A stretch of 24,054 nucleotides of DNA from an uncultured Eubacteriales bacterium. GTDB lineage: Bacteria; Bacillota; Clostridia; Oscillospirales; Acutalibacteraceae. Each line of letters begins with the position of its first letter. Position 1 is the stretch's first letter. The stretch is from contig CAKSGV010000023.1 in the NCBI GenBank assembly GCA_934454845.1, positions 1-24,054 on the forward strand, read 5' to 3'. Made by a program: the position numbers and the translations under genes. Shown one piece after another: positions 8,173 to 16,080 of the stretch. The notes beneath the pieces were generated by a model, which was not told where the DNA came from, did not search any database, and saw nothing but the letters and a program-made list of their open reading frames with translations.

Positions 8173-8380
8173 TATTTTCTCCGTTTGTACTGCCAGTGTC
8201 TGACAGCTGTGTTATTTTTTGTTTTGCGTTATCTAAAATTTCAGAGCATTTTTTTGAATACTTCATACCTTCTTCGAACAATTCTATAGATTTTTCAAGA
8301 GGAGTTTCAGGATCGTTTAGCTGTTCTGAAATTTTTTCAAGTTTTTCGAGAGCCTCTTCAAATGAAATGTTTTCTTTCAT
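8165..8380 (-). CDS. xseB: Exodeoxyribonuclease VII small subunit
   Basis: XseB is the small subunit of exonuclease VII, which degrades single-stranded DNA and trims ends during repair. It is a short helical protein with the family pattern FEEALEKLEKISEQLNDPETPLEKSIELFEEGM. The proper start is the ATG at 8380 (MKENISFEEAL), with AAAGGAA seven bases before it, rather than the upstream start at 8416. This gives 71 aa, typical for XseB, and makes an ATGA overlap with the xseA stop, implying coupled synthesis of the two subunits. Confidence 0.94.
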   Translation of the reverse strand: MKENISFEEALEKLEKISEQLNDPETPLEKSIELFEEGMKYSKKCSEILDNAKQKITQLSDTGSTNGENND

Positions 8381-9585
8381 TTTAAATTCCTTTCTTTTAA
8401 AGAATTTACGGTGCAATTCGCCTCGCCGTCGGAAAATAGGACCTTAATTTCGTCATTTTGTGTAATATCGTTTACAGAAGTGACCTTTTTCTCGCCTTTA
8501 AGCGCAATCGAAAATCCACGGCTAAGCGTTTTTAAAGGACTTAAAGAGTCTAATTTGGCGACAGATAAAGATAGGTCAGACTGAGATTTTGTAAGTTTAT
8601 CCGATATTTTATTAAGTAAGCTTTCACAGTCATTATCAAGCTTTTGCATTTTATCGGAAAATGCCTTTTTTGCAAAATCCTTAAAGCTTTTATCGCAAAG
8701 AAGAAATCTTGAATTTGATATTTCATAGGAAGACCGTAAAGCTTTATAAAGCATAATATCAGTTTTCTTGATTTTTTCTTTAATCTCGAAAATATCAGGC
8801 ACTGCAAGCTCTGCTGCGGCAGAAGGAGTCGGCGCTCTTAAATCGGCTGTGAAATCGCAGATAGTAAAATCCGTTTCGTGGCCTACTGCGGAAATTATCG
8901 GAACGGGAGATTCATAAACTTTTCGTGCCAGCGCCTCGTTGTTAAATGCGTCAAGGTCCTCTGCACTGCCTCCGCCTCTGCCGATGATAATTACATCAAT
9001 ACCATCTTGCTCATAAACCTTATTGAGCATATCAGTTATTTCTCTTGCGGCATTTTCGCCCTGAACCGATACCGGGCAAAGCAAGACCTCACATAAAGGA
9101 TATCTTCTGTTTAAAATATTTAAAATATCTTTTACAGCCGCTCCGCCTATGGAAGTTACGACCGCAATTTTCTTCGGAAACCGCGGAAGTTTCCTTTTCT
9201 CCGACTGATCAAACAGCCCCTCTTTTTCAAGCTTTTCTTTTAAAAGATTAAATCTAAGAGAAATATCTCCGCTCCCGCTGAGTTTCATATCATCAGCGTA
9301 AAGCTGAAAACTTCCGTCTTTTTCGTAAAGTGAAACTCTTCCGAAAACCAAAACCTCTGTTCCGTCTTTTACTTCAAAGTGAACTTTGCTGTTTGCTCCG
9401 CGGAACATAACACATTTTACGGCGCTCGCGGAATCTTTTAAAGTAAAGTACCAATGACCGCTTGCAAAATGTGTTTTAAAATTTGAGATCTCTCCTTTAA
9501 CGGCGATATAAGAAAGTTTTTCATCGCCTTCAAGCAGGGATTTAACATAAAGATTGAGCGCGGCAACCGAAATCGGCTCAGGCAT
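8377..9585 (-). CDS. xseA: Exodeoxyribonuclease VII large subunit
   Basis: This is the catalytic subunit of ExoVII. The N-terminal OB fold (about residues 5-100) has VKGEISNFKTHFASGHWYFTLKD. The central nuclease domain has VVTSIGGAAVKDILNI, IGRGGGSAEDLDAFNNE and SAVGHETDFTICDFTADLRAPTPSAAAEL. A helical segment follows, and the C-terminal part carries SRGFSIAL. At 402 aa it is at the short end of normal for Firmicutes. It overlaps the nusB end by 8 nt and shares an ATGA junction with xseB, so the stoichiometric partners are encoded together. Confidence 0.96.
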   Translation of the reverse strand: MPEPISVAALNLYVKSLLEGDEKLSYIAVKGEISNFKTHFASGHWYFTLKDSASAVKCVMFRGANSKVHFEVKDGTEVLVFGRVSLYEKDGSFQLYADDMKLSGSGDISLRFNLLKEKLEKEGLFDQSEKRKLPRFPKKIAVVTSIGGAAVKDILNILNRRYPLCEVLLCPVSVQGENAAREITDMLNKVYEQDGIDVIIIGRGGGSAEDLDAFNNEALARKVYESPVPIISAVGHETDFTICDFTADLRAPTPSAAAELAVPDIFEIKEKIKKTDIMLYKALRSSYEISNSRFLLCDKSFKDFAKKAFSDKMQKLDNDCESLLNKISDKLTKSQSDLSLSVAKLDSLSPLKTLSRGFSIALKGEKKVTSVNDITQNDEIKVLFSDGEANCTVNSLKERNLK

Positions 9586-9973
9586 CGGCTTTTACCACGG
9601 AAGAAAGTATACCGTTTACAAAAGCGGAGTCGTCAATCGTAGCATATTTTTTACAAAGCTCGACCGCCTCGTTTATAGAAACGGCTTCAGGAATAGACTC
9701 CACAAATTTAATTTCATAAATTGAAAGTCTTAAAACCGATAATGATGTTTTTGAAATTCTCTTTAAAGACCAACCCTTCGAATATTCGGCAATTATTCCG
9801 TCAATTAAATCAAGGTTATCATAAACGCCTTTAAAAACATTCTCAATATATGCATCCGCCTCAAAATCACGGACCTGCTCCGCAAGCTTTAATATTTCAT
9901 CGCAAGGATCATCATTAAAGCATTTTTCAAAAATAAGAATAAAAGCTTCTTCTCTTGCCTGCTTTCTGTTCAT
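9578..9973 (-). CDS. nusB: Transcription antitermination factor NusB
   Basis: NusB binds boxA RNA with NusE (S10) and supports antitermination in rRNA operons. The all-helical protein opens with MNRKQAREEAFILIFEK, contains GWSLKRISKTSLSVLRLSIYEI and ends in the conserved EAVELCKKYATIDDSAFVNGILSS region (here split only for naming). I chose the ATG at 9973 over the longer reading from 10000 because AGGTG lies just upstream and the protein then has the standard NusB N-terminus and a length of 131 aa. It is the first gene of the long operon; a consensus promoter lies 33-61 nt upstream. Confidence 0.95.
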   Translation of the reverse strand: MNRKQAREEAFILIFEKCFNDDPCDEILKLAEQVRDFEADAYIENVFKGVYDNLDLIDGIIAEYSKGWSLKRISKTSLSVLRLSIYEIKFVESIPEAVSINEAVELCKKYATIDDSAFVNGILSSVVKADA

Positions 9974-10005
9974 TCGGCACCTGCTTTCATAATAATACAT
10001 AATAA

Positions 10006-10034
10006 ATTATACAACACATTCCAATATAATTCAA
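10006..10034 (-). promoter_or_regulatory. Sigma-A promoter of the nusB operon
   Basis: On the minus strand, TTGAAT (complement of 10029-10034) and TATAAT (complement of 10006-10011) are separated by exactly 17 bp. Transcription would begin just before nusB. No other strong promoter is evident in the tightly packed 9.5-kb operon. Confidence 0.8.
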
Positions 10035-10087
10035 GAAAAAAATATCCCGTTTGCAGTCTTGAACAAAAAGAACTGTGAACAGGATAT
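10035..10087 (-). terminator. Imperfect hairpin with T run
   Basis: Arms at 10042-10057 and 10072-10087 pair imperfectly (three mismatch or wobble positions over 16). On the minus strand the stem is followed by seven T. It lies directly after the stop of the decayed glycosidase remnant and probably was that gene's terminator, still insulating the nusB promoter. Confidence 0.6.
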
Positions 10088-10740
10088 CAAAAACAATTTA
10101 ACCAAGTAAAAAATTTTCTTGTGCCGTTATAATCTTTATACCAATTATAATCGATGATTTCATTGTTATATAGTATTTTAGAAGGTACCGAGGTTTTGTC
10201 CCAATCGACAATTTCGGCGTAATCTTCAGGTTTGATTTTATTTGCCGTTAAGAATATATCATGCAATCTGTTTTCTTCTTGTGAATTTAAAATTCCGGGA
10301 GTTACCGAAGCAAAAACCGCCGAGCCTTTTTTGCGGTGAATTCGAGAAAATCAAAATTAAGGTCTTTTGAAACCATATCGGTAAATGCCGCACAATCGGG
10401 ATCTGCTTTAAAAAAATATCGTTTTGAATCGTTCTCATTAAATTGTGTATGCCGTTTAATCTTGTTAGTTGAAAACTTCTGCCGCTTGTATCTTCACCGG
10501 TTCTTTGAATTTGATGAATTCCGGTGGAAAGATGACCTGAAACATTGCAACCGTTAATAACAGTGCCTTTATCTGCCGACGATTGAATCAATTGATAAAA
10601 TTCACGAAGAATCTGAGCATTTGTTTTGGATTTATCATAAAAGTGCTTCGAGAAATTTCCGCTGTATATCCTGCCGAAAAGATCATAAAACGAAAAATCA
10701 TGCTTAATCATTTTATAGCCCCAAGAGCATATATCATTTC
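10087..10740 (-). pseudogene. Decayed glycosidase (melibiase-like) 3' remnant with two frameshifts
   Basis: Joining three reading frames gives one continuous protein C-terminal region. The first frame has SWGYKMIKHDFSFYDLFGR, then FYDKSKTNAQILREFYQLI, VINGCNVSGH and IQRTGEDTSGR. The second has FFKADPDCAAFTDM. The third has GSAVFASVTPG to KFFTWLNCF, ending at the stop at 10087-10089. The order IKHDFS, DKSKT, GCN..GHL, QRTGDDTSGR, ADPDC matches what I know of a melibiase-like (GH36/GH27-related clan D) glycosidase group. The first break is in the A run 10410-10416 and the second in the T run 10327-10332. One extra base in each would restore the frame, and the N-terminal half is absent. Sequencing error at homopolymers could explain the frameshifts but not the missing N-terminus. 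Confidence 0.8.
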
Positions 10741-10815
10741 CTGCTTTTCTTCAATTGTATTATTTTCTTTGGGGATTTCAACCTGAATTAATCCTATTTT
10801 TACGATTCTGCTCAT
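10708..10815 (-). pseudogene. Truncated 5' end of a possible nitrilase-family gene
   Basis: A good ribosome site (AAGGATGTG) precedes an ATG at 10815 that opens a 35-residue reading frame starting MSRIVKIGLIQVEIPKE and containing IEEKQEMI. This resembles the N-terminus of carbon-nitrogen hydrolases (nitrilase superfamily), whose first strand has a VKIGLIQ-like sequence. After about 28 residues the resemblance stops, and the glycosidase remnant begins in another frame. I read this as a deletion junction between two genes. The nitrilase assignment rests on a short stretch and is tentative; it could instead be the native start of the glycosidase gene after rearrangement. Confidence 0.45.
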
Positions 10816-10907
10816 AAAATCACATCCTTATTAATAGCATTTACATTTATGTTTTACAATTGCAAAAACTAACTAAATACTTGTAATATTTCATATTTTT
10901 ACCGTGA

Positions 10908-10936
10908 TTGACAAAAATAGGCGTTGATGATAAAAT
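10908..10936 (+). promoter_or_regulatory. Consensus sigma-A promoter of purB
   Basis: TTGACA at 10908-10913 and TAAAAT at 10931-10936 are separated by 17 bp, a near-perfect A-type promoter. The leader to the purB ATG is about 25 nt, too short for a purine riboswitch. No PurBox-like operator was recognised. Confidence 0.85.
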
Positions 10937-10967
10937 AATACTACTATATTGTTCTATGGAGAAAGTT

Positions 10968-12404
10968 ATGGATAAAAATTACGATTCTTATATTTCACCT
11001 TTATCAACGCGTTATGCAAGCAAAGAAATGCAGTATTTGTTTTCGCAGAATTTTAAATTCAGAACCTGGAGGAAGCTTTGGATAGCGTTAGCCAAAGCAG
11101 AAAAGGAAACAGGTCTTGATATAACAGAAGAGCAGATAAAAGAACTTGAAGAAAATGCGGATAATATAAATTACGAGGTCGCCGAAAAAAGAGAAAAAGA
11201 AGTAAGGCACGATGTTATGAGCCACGTTTATGCATACGGTGTTCAATGTCCCAAAGCGGAGCCGATAATCCACTTAGGAGCTACAAGCTGTTATGTCGGC
11301 GATAATACCGATATTATCATTATGAAAAACGCTTTGGAGCTGATAATAAAAAAGACAGCGGGAGTTGTGAAAAATCTGCGCGATTTTTCCGAAAAATATA
11401 AAGCTCTGCCCTGTCTTGCTTATACTCACCTTCAGCCCGCTCAGCTCACAACAGTCGGAAAAAGAGCGACTCTTTGGGCAAATGATTTTATCAACGATAT
11501 AAAAAATCTTGAATTTCAGATTGATTCATTAAAACTTCTCGGTTCTAAAGGAACTACAGGGACTCAGGCAAGCTTTATGGAGCTTTATAACGGTGACGAA
11601 CAAAAGGTAGATAAGCTCGAGAAGCTTATAGCTTCCTATCTTGGATTTGAAGAATGCGTACCTGTTTCCGGGCAAACCTATTCGAGAAAAACCGATTACT
11701 ATTGTTTAAGTGCGCTTGCGGGCGCCGCACAGAGCGCATATAAATTTGCAAACGATATGCGCCTTTTGCAGTCGTTTGAAGAAATGGAAGAACCCTTCGG
11801 TAAAAATCAGATAGGTTCCTCCGCTATGCCTTATAAAAGAAATCCTATGCGCTGTGAAAGAATATGCGCATTATCTAGATATATAATCTGCGATCTTTTA
11901 AATCCTGCATTTACTTCTTCCACTCAGTGGCTTGAAAGAACTCTTGATGACAGCGCCAACAAAAGAATTGCGGTGAGTGAGGCATTTTTAGCGCTTGATG
12001 CGGTGCTTAATATCTGTATAAATGTTACCGATTCAATAGTTGTTTACGATAAAGTTATAGAAAAAAGAGTAATGGAAAAACTGCCTTTTATGGCAACTGA
12101 AAACATTATGATGGAATCGGTAAAAAGAGGCTGTGACCGCCAGAAAATTCACGAAATCATAAGAGTTCATTCACATAAAGCGGCACTTGATGTTAAAATG
12201 AACGGAAAGCCTAACAATCTTATCGATCTTATTGCCGAAGACAAGCGTATACCTCTAAATAAAGAGGAAATTTTAAGCGAATTAAAACCCGAAAAATATA
12301 TCGGCAGATGTATTTCACAAATTGAAAATTTCAATAAAAAATATGCTGATCCGATTATTAAAAAATATTATTCTGAAGATATAAGAAGCGAACTTTCGGT
12401 TTGA
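10968..12404 (+). CDS. purB: Adenylosuccinate lyase
   Basis: PurB performs two fumarate-releasing eliminations in purine synthesis: SAICAR to AICAR and adenylosuccinate to AMP. The fumarase/aspartase superfamily signature is SSAMPYKRNP at residues 284-293. Other family segments are HLGATSCYVGDN and YTHLQPAQLTTVGKRA. The start is the ATG at 10968 (MDKNYDSYISPLSTRY) with GGAG six bases upstream. A longer reading from the TTG at 10908 would begin inside the -35 box and is rejected. The protein is 478 aa, normal for this subfamily. It is first in a plus-strand unit with the pump and trmO; no other purine gene is present. Confidence 0.96.
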   Translation: MDKNYDSYISPLSTRYASKEMQYLFSQNFKFRTWRKLWIALAKAEKETGLDITEEQIKELEENADNINYEVAEKREKEVRHDVMSHVYAYGVQCPKAEPIIHLGATSCYVGDNTDIIIMKNALELIIKKTAGVVKNLRDFSEKYKALPCLAYTHLQPAQLTTVGKRATLWANDFINDIKNLEFQIDSLKLLGSKGTTGTQASFMELYNGDEQKVDKLEKLIASYLGFEECVPVSGQTYSRKTDYYCLSALAGAAQSAYKFANDMRLLQSFEEMEEPFGKNQIGSSAMPYKRNPMRCERICALSRYIICDLLNPAFTSSTQWLERTLDDSANKRIAVSEAFLALDAVLNICINVTDSIVVYDKVIEKRVMEKLPFMATENIMMESVKRGCDRQKIHEIIRVHSHKAALDVKMNGKPNNLIDLIAEDKRIPLNKEEILSELKPEKYIGRCISQIENFNKKYADPIIKKYYSEDIRSELSV

Positions 12405-12426
12405 TCTTTAAAAGGAGTAAATCTTT

Positions 12427-15003
12427 ATGATATGGCATAACTCTTCTGTTCAAGAGGTATTAAACGAGTTAAAAACCGATAAGAGCAGCGGCCTTTCAAA
12501 CGGAACAGCCACGGAAAGAATATCGGAATACGGAAAAAACATCATAAATAACGAAAACAAAAAATTCTTTTTAAAAGAGTTTTTAAAACAGCTTAATAAC
12601 AGATTTGTCTATATTTTATTTACAGTGGCGATAATTTCATTTGCTTTTTCTGTTTATTATAAAAGCAATGATGTTTTTTCTCCCCTGCTTATAATAGCGA
12701 TCGTTATTATAAACGCTCTTATTTCCGCATTTTTCCAAAGCCGCGGAAGATCTGCTTTAGAGCGTCTTAAATCCGCAACAGATCCTAAAGTAAATGTTTT
12801 AAGAGACGGCATTAAAAAATCCGTTTCTTCTTCGGAACTTGTACCCGGTGATATTCTTTTGCTTGAAGAGGGCGATTATATCGCCGCAGACGCAAGAATT
12901 ATCGAATCTGTTTCCTTAAGATGCAATCAGCAGAAAATTACCGGCGACAGCATCCCTGCGGATAAAACCGCCGACGAATTATTTCCCGATATCACTCCTA
13001 TAGCGCAAAGAAAAAATATGCTGTATTCAGGCACCAATGTTATTCACGGAAGCGCAAAAGCAGTAGTTGTGGAAACCGGGATAAATACCGAAACAGGAAG
13101 ATCGGATTCACTTGAAAGGCAATCTTCCAAAACTTCTATTCCTCTGCAGGATTCTCTGCTTTATACGGGGAAAACCGCCAATATTATTATTCTTATAATT
13201 TGCGCGATAGTTTTTGTTATAGAATTTTTATTTACTATCAAAAGCTCGCCTACCGAGGGATTTGCTTATCTTACTGTTAAAACATTTTTAAATGCCGCCG
13301 CTCTTGCAGTTGCGGCAATTCCCGAGGGTTTGCCTGCTATTTCGGCAATTACAGTAGCTTTATCTCTTGAAAGACTCGTTAAAAACGGAATAATCATTAA
13401 AAAGATCAAAGCTTTGGAAAAGCTCGGAGATATCACCGTGCTTTGCGCGGATAAAACTGGAATTTTAACGCACAACAGTATGACTGCCGTAAAGATTTTT
13501 AACGGCAACGAAACTACCGATCTTAAAGATTCCGGAATAAATGCTAAATCTTCAATGGTTTTAAAACTTGCCGCGGCCTGCTCTACTCTTGAAAACGATC
13601 CAACGGAAACTGCGATAGAAAAAGCCTGCAATGAAATAAATAATGAAACAAAAACCGATATAGAGGCTATTTACCCGAGACTTTGCACAATTCCTTTTGA
13701 CAGCGACAGAAAGACAATGACAAGCGTTAATATGATAAACGGTCAGCCTGTAGCCATAACAAAAGGCGCGCCCGAAATAATAGCAGAGATCTGCGGAAAT
13801 ATCGGTGCCGAAGAGATTTTAAAGGAAAATGAAAAATTTGCCGAGGACTCGCTTCGAGTAGTCGGTATAGCAATTAAACAGCTTTCGGAAATTCCCGCTA
13901 ATCCGAATGCCGATGAAATCGAAAAGGATATGATATTTGTAGGACTTATAGGTCTTGAAGATCCGCCGCGATCGGATACGGTGCAGAGTATCGGCGAACT
14001 TTCAAATGCCGGAATTAAAACTCTTATGATAACGGGTGACAATATCACTACCGCAAAGGCCGTGGCGAGAAGAATAGGCATTTTAAGAGACGGCACTGTG
14101 GCTGTGACAGGAGCGGAAATTGACGCTTTATCAGACGATGAACTTTATGAAAAAATAGGCGACATCAGCGTTTTTGCGAGAATTTCTTCCGACCAAAAAT
14201 TAAGAATAGTTGAAGCCTTAAAGAAAAAAGGCGAATGTGTAGCGGTTACGGGCGACAGTATCAGTGATTCTACCGTGCTTACGAAAGCCGATATCGGATG
14301 TGTTATGGGAAATAATGGTTCCGATGTAGCAAAAGGCAGTGCCGATATTATTGATGAGCATTTTGACCTTTCGAGCATACTTTTGGCTATAAAAGAAAGT
14401 TCTTCGATTTTTACAAACATTCAAAAATGCGTAAGATATCTTTTAGGCTGTAATTTTGCAGAAATTTTTATTTATCTTATAGGTCTTTTAGCTTTCAGAT
14501 TTCCTCCTCTTTCTTGCGTACAGCTTTTGTGGATAAATCTTTTAACAGACTGCACGCCTGCAATTTCGCTTAGTATGGAATACGAAAGCGGGAAAATCGG
14601 CAAAGGCTCACAACAAAGGCTGTTTAATAAAAATATTTTGATTAAAATAATGACGGATATGCTGTTTATTACCGTGCTTTCTTTTATATCCTATAAAATC
14701 GGATTAAATTCAGGCAAAGATTATGCCTCTGCAATGCTGTTTTTAACTCTTGGTCTTATTCAGGTGATTCATTCTTATTGTTTAAGAAGTTCAAAATCGA
14801 TTTTTAAGCTATCCCCTCTCTCAAATGAATTTATGCTTTTAACTTCCCTACTTGCTGTATTTATAATAGTATTTCTTTGCGTTTCGCCTGCAGGATATGT
14901 TTTCGGTCTTGAAATGTTAAAATTCAAAGATTTAATAATAGCGGCGGCTTTAGCCTTGGCTATAGTTCCCTATAATGAAATTTTGAAGATCACGGTAAAA
15001 TAA
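12427..15003 (+). CDS. P2A-type cation (probably Ca2+) transporting ATPase with atypical catalytic motifs
   Basis: This 858-aa membrane pump has the layout of a SERCA-like Ca2+-ATPase: an N-terminal cation-ATPase domain, transmembrane pairs near 60-105 and 245-315, an actuator domain, P and N domains, and a C-terminal transmembrane block from about 670. Cation ligands are kept: PEGLP with E300 (M4), N676 and E679 in CNFAEI (M5), and N704, T707 and D708 in NLLTD (M6). KGAPE and MITGDN are also present. Unusually, the phosphorylation loop is DKTGILT (D342, I346) instead of DKTGTLT. The actuator motif is TGDS (172-175) instead of TGES, and the hinge is TGDSISDSTVL (608-618) instead of TGDGVNDAPAL. 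The catalytic aspartates D342, D610 and D614 remain. AAGGAG precedes the ATG; purB lies 22 nt upstream. Confidence 0.9.
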   Translation: MIWHNSSVQEVLNELKTDKSSGLSNGTATERISEYGKNIINNENKKFFLKEFLKQLNNRFVYILFTVAIISFAFSVYYKSNDVFSPLLIIAIVIINALISAFFQSRGRSALERLKSATDPKVNVLRDGIKKSVSSSELVPGDILLLEEGDYIAADARIIESVSLRCNQQKITGDSIPADKTADELFPDITPIAQRKNMLYSGTNVIHGSAKAVVVETGINTETGRSDSLERQSSKTSIPLQDSLLYTGKTANIIILIICAIVFVIEFLFTIKSSPTEGFAYLTVKTFLNAAALAVAAIPEGLPAISAITVALSLERLVKNGIIIKKIKALEKLGDITVLCADKTGILTHNSMTAVKIFNGNETTDLKDSGINAKSSMVLKLAAACSTLENDPTETAIEKACNEINNETKTDIEAIYPRLCTIPFDSDRKTMTSVNMINGQPVAITKGAPEIIAEICGNIGAEEILKENEKFAEDSLRVVGIAIKQLSEIPANPNADEIEKDMIFVGLIGLEDPPRSDTVQSIGELSNAGIKTLMITGDNITTAKAVARRIGILRDGTVAVTGAEIDALSDDELYEKIGDISVFARISSDQKLRIVEALKKKGECVAVTGDSISDSTVLTKADIGCVMGNNGSDVAKGSADIIDEHFDLSSILLAIKESSSIFTNIQKCVRYLLGCNFAEIFIYLIGLLAFRFPPLSCVQLLWINLLTDCTPAISLSMEYESGKIGKGSQQRLFNKNILIKIMTDMLFITVLSFISYKIGLNSGKDYASAMLFLTLGLIQVIHSYCLRSSKSIFKLSPLSNEFMLLTSLLAVFIIVFLCVSPAGYVFGLEMLKFKDLIIAAALALAIVPYNEILKITVK

Positions 15004-15004
15004 T

Positions 15005-15682
15005 ATGACTGAAATAAAACCTATCGGGGAAATTTTAACTCCTTTTAAAGAAAAATTCGGCATTCCGAGACAAAGCGGAAGAGCAAAGTCTGCTCAGGGT
15101 AAAATTCTTTTTTACCCTGAGTTTTCCGATATCAATGCTTTTTCGGGACTTGAAAAATTCTCGCATATCTGGATTATATTTGATTTTAATAAGGCGCATA
15201 AGGATAACTTTTCACCGACAGTAAGACCGCCGAGACTGGGCGGTAATAAAAGAATGGGCGTTTTTGCCACGCGCTCCCCTTTCAGACCGAATTCATTAGG
15301 GCTTACAGTGGCACAGCTTATAAAAATAGAAAAAGAAAAAAACAGAGTTGCGGTTTATGTAAAAGGAATTGATATATTAGACGGCTCGCCGATATATGAT
15401 ATCAAACCGTATATTCCCTATGCAGACTCGGTTTGTGACGCTGTGGGCGGATTTTCAGATGATAAAAAACACCATAAATTAAATGTGGAAATTCCGAACG
15501 AAATATCGAAAAAAATCCCCGAAGAAATAAGAAAGCTTTTAAAGGAATGTTTAAGCGACGATCCCCGGCCTGCTTATCAAAATGACGAAAGAAACTATTC
15601 CTTGAGGTTAGAAGATTATGACTTTTCATTTTTTGTAAAAGAAAATACGGCAAGTGTAAAAAAATTCAGAAAATTGAAATAA
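15005..15682 (+). CDS. trmO: tRNA (N6-threonylcarbamoyladenosine(37)-N6)-methyltransferase TrmO
   Basis: TrmO (YaeB/TsaA family) methylates t6A at position 37 of certain tRNAs with S-adenosylmethionine. The conserved series is visible: IGEILTPFKEKFGIPRQ at the start, SHIWIIFDFN, RPPRLGG, MGVFATRSPFRPNSLGLT, and VKGIDILDGSPIYDIKPYIPY. The C-terminal third (about 150-225), with DPRPAYQ, is the usual small extension. Its ATG is one base after the pump's stop with only a weak ribosome site, so it is probably translationally coupled. A tRNA gene begins 58 nt downstream but has its own promoter. Confidence 0.93.
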   Translation: MTEIKPIGEILTPFKEKFGIPRQSGRAKSAQGKILFYPEFSDINAFSGLEKFSHIWIIFDFNKAHKDNFSPTVRPPRLGGNKRMGVFATRSPFRPNSLGLTVAQLIKIEKEKNRVAVYVKGIDILDGSPIYDIKPYIPYADSVCDAVGGFSDDKKHHKLNVEIPNEISKKIPEEIRKLLKECLSDDPRPAYQNDERNYSLRLEDYDFSFFVKENTASVKKFRKLK

Positions 15683-15687
15683 ATTGC

Positions 15688-15716
15688 TTGATTATTTTAA
15701 TAACCTATGTTATAAT
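15688..15716 (+). promoter_or_regulatory. Sigma-A promoter of tRNA-Arg
   Basis: TTGATT at 15688-15693 and TATAAT at 15711-15716 are separated by 17 bp, about 24 nt before the mature tRNA 5' end. It starts just after the trmO stop. Confidence 0.75.
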
Positions 15717-15740
15717 TACATCTGTTGCAATAAGCAATAT

Positions 15741-15817
15741 GCGCTGATAGCTCAGCTGGATAGAGCATCTGCCTTCTAAGCAGAGGGTCGGGGGTTCGAG
15801 TCCCTTTCAGCGCGCCA
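15741..15817 (+). tRNA. tRNA-Arg, anticodon TCT
   Basis: The cloverleaf is complete. The 7-bp acceptor stem is GCGCTGA/TCAGCGC, the D stem is GCTC/GAGC and the anticodon stem is TCTGC/GCAGA. The loop CTTCTAA gives anticodon TCT, which reads AGA/AGG. The T arm has loop TTCGAGT, and its stem has two G-T pairs at the outer end. The CCA end is encoded (15815-15817). AGA is a frequent arginine codon in the neighbouring AT-rich genes, so this should be a major arginine tRNA. Confidence 0.95.
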
Positions 15818-15858
15818 AACGAAAAGTCGCTTGATGTAAATCTGGCGACTTTTCGTTT
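15817..15858 (+). terminator. 14-bp perfect hairpin after the tRNA
   Basis: Arms 15817-15830 and 15845-15858 are perfect complements, with a 14-nt loop. The 5' arm starts at the last base of the encoded CCA. Only a short T stretch ends the stem, so it is a plausible but not classic terminator and may also position 3' processing. Confidence 0.6.
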
Positions 15859-16080
15859 GTATAATTTATATCTTTAATATTCATTAATCAAGAAACGGAT
15901 TTTCAAGTAAAAAATAAATATTGAAATTGCCGGGCATAAAGGTGTTAATTTACGCAGCCGGTTGCTTTATTTTTGTTAATTATCCAAGCATTTTTTAAAT
16001 CCGCTGGTAAATTTTAAAAAATTATGTTAAAATTATTAAAAAACCGAAAATAGCGGCTAAAAGAAAGGTTGTGAAAAATA
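15859..16080 (+). other. Intergenic region before the CmpB-like gene
   Basis: This is AT-rich and non-coding as far as I can see. It has a short G+C island around 15925-15965 with weak self-complementarity. I could not match it to a riboswitch class. The downstream promoter is listed separately. Confidence 0.5.
16005..16033 (+). promoter_or_regulatory. Possible extended -10 promoter
   Basis: TAAAAT at 16028-16033 is preceded by TATGT, an extended -10 motif. A poor -35 (TGGTAA, 16005-16010) lies 17 bp upstream. It would serve the gene starting at 16081. Confidence 0.4.

Noticed and set aside
10336..10786. Plus-strand frames across the decayed glycosidase
   Set aside because: They are antisense to recognisable remnant protein sequence and have no family-like features.
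10908..10967. Longer purB reading from TTG at 10908
   Set aside because: The TTG is the -35 box of the purB promoter and the added residues are not family-like; the ATG at 10968 has the ribosome site.
13266..14424. Several 70-120 aa frames on the minus strand inside the pump gene
   Set aside because: Antisense shadows of a strongly coded gene; low-complexity Ser/Ile/Phe content and no ribosome sites.
12427..15003. Pump gene as a pseudogene because of altered motifs
   Set aside because: Full length, no frameshift, cation ligands and catalytic aspartates kept, good ribosome site; variant function is more likely than decay.
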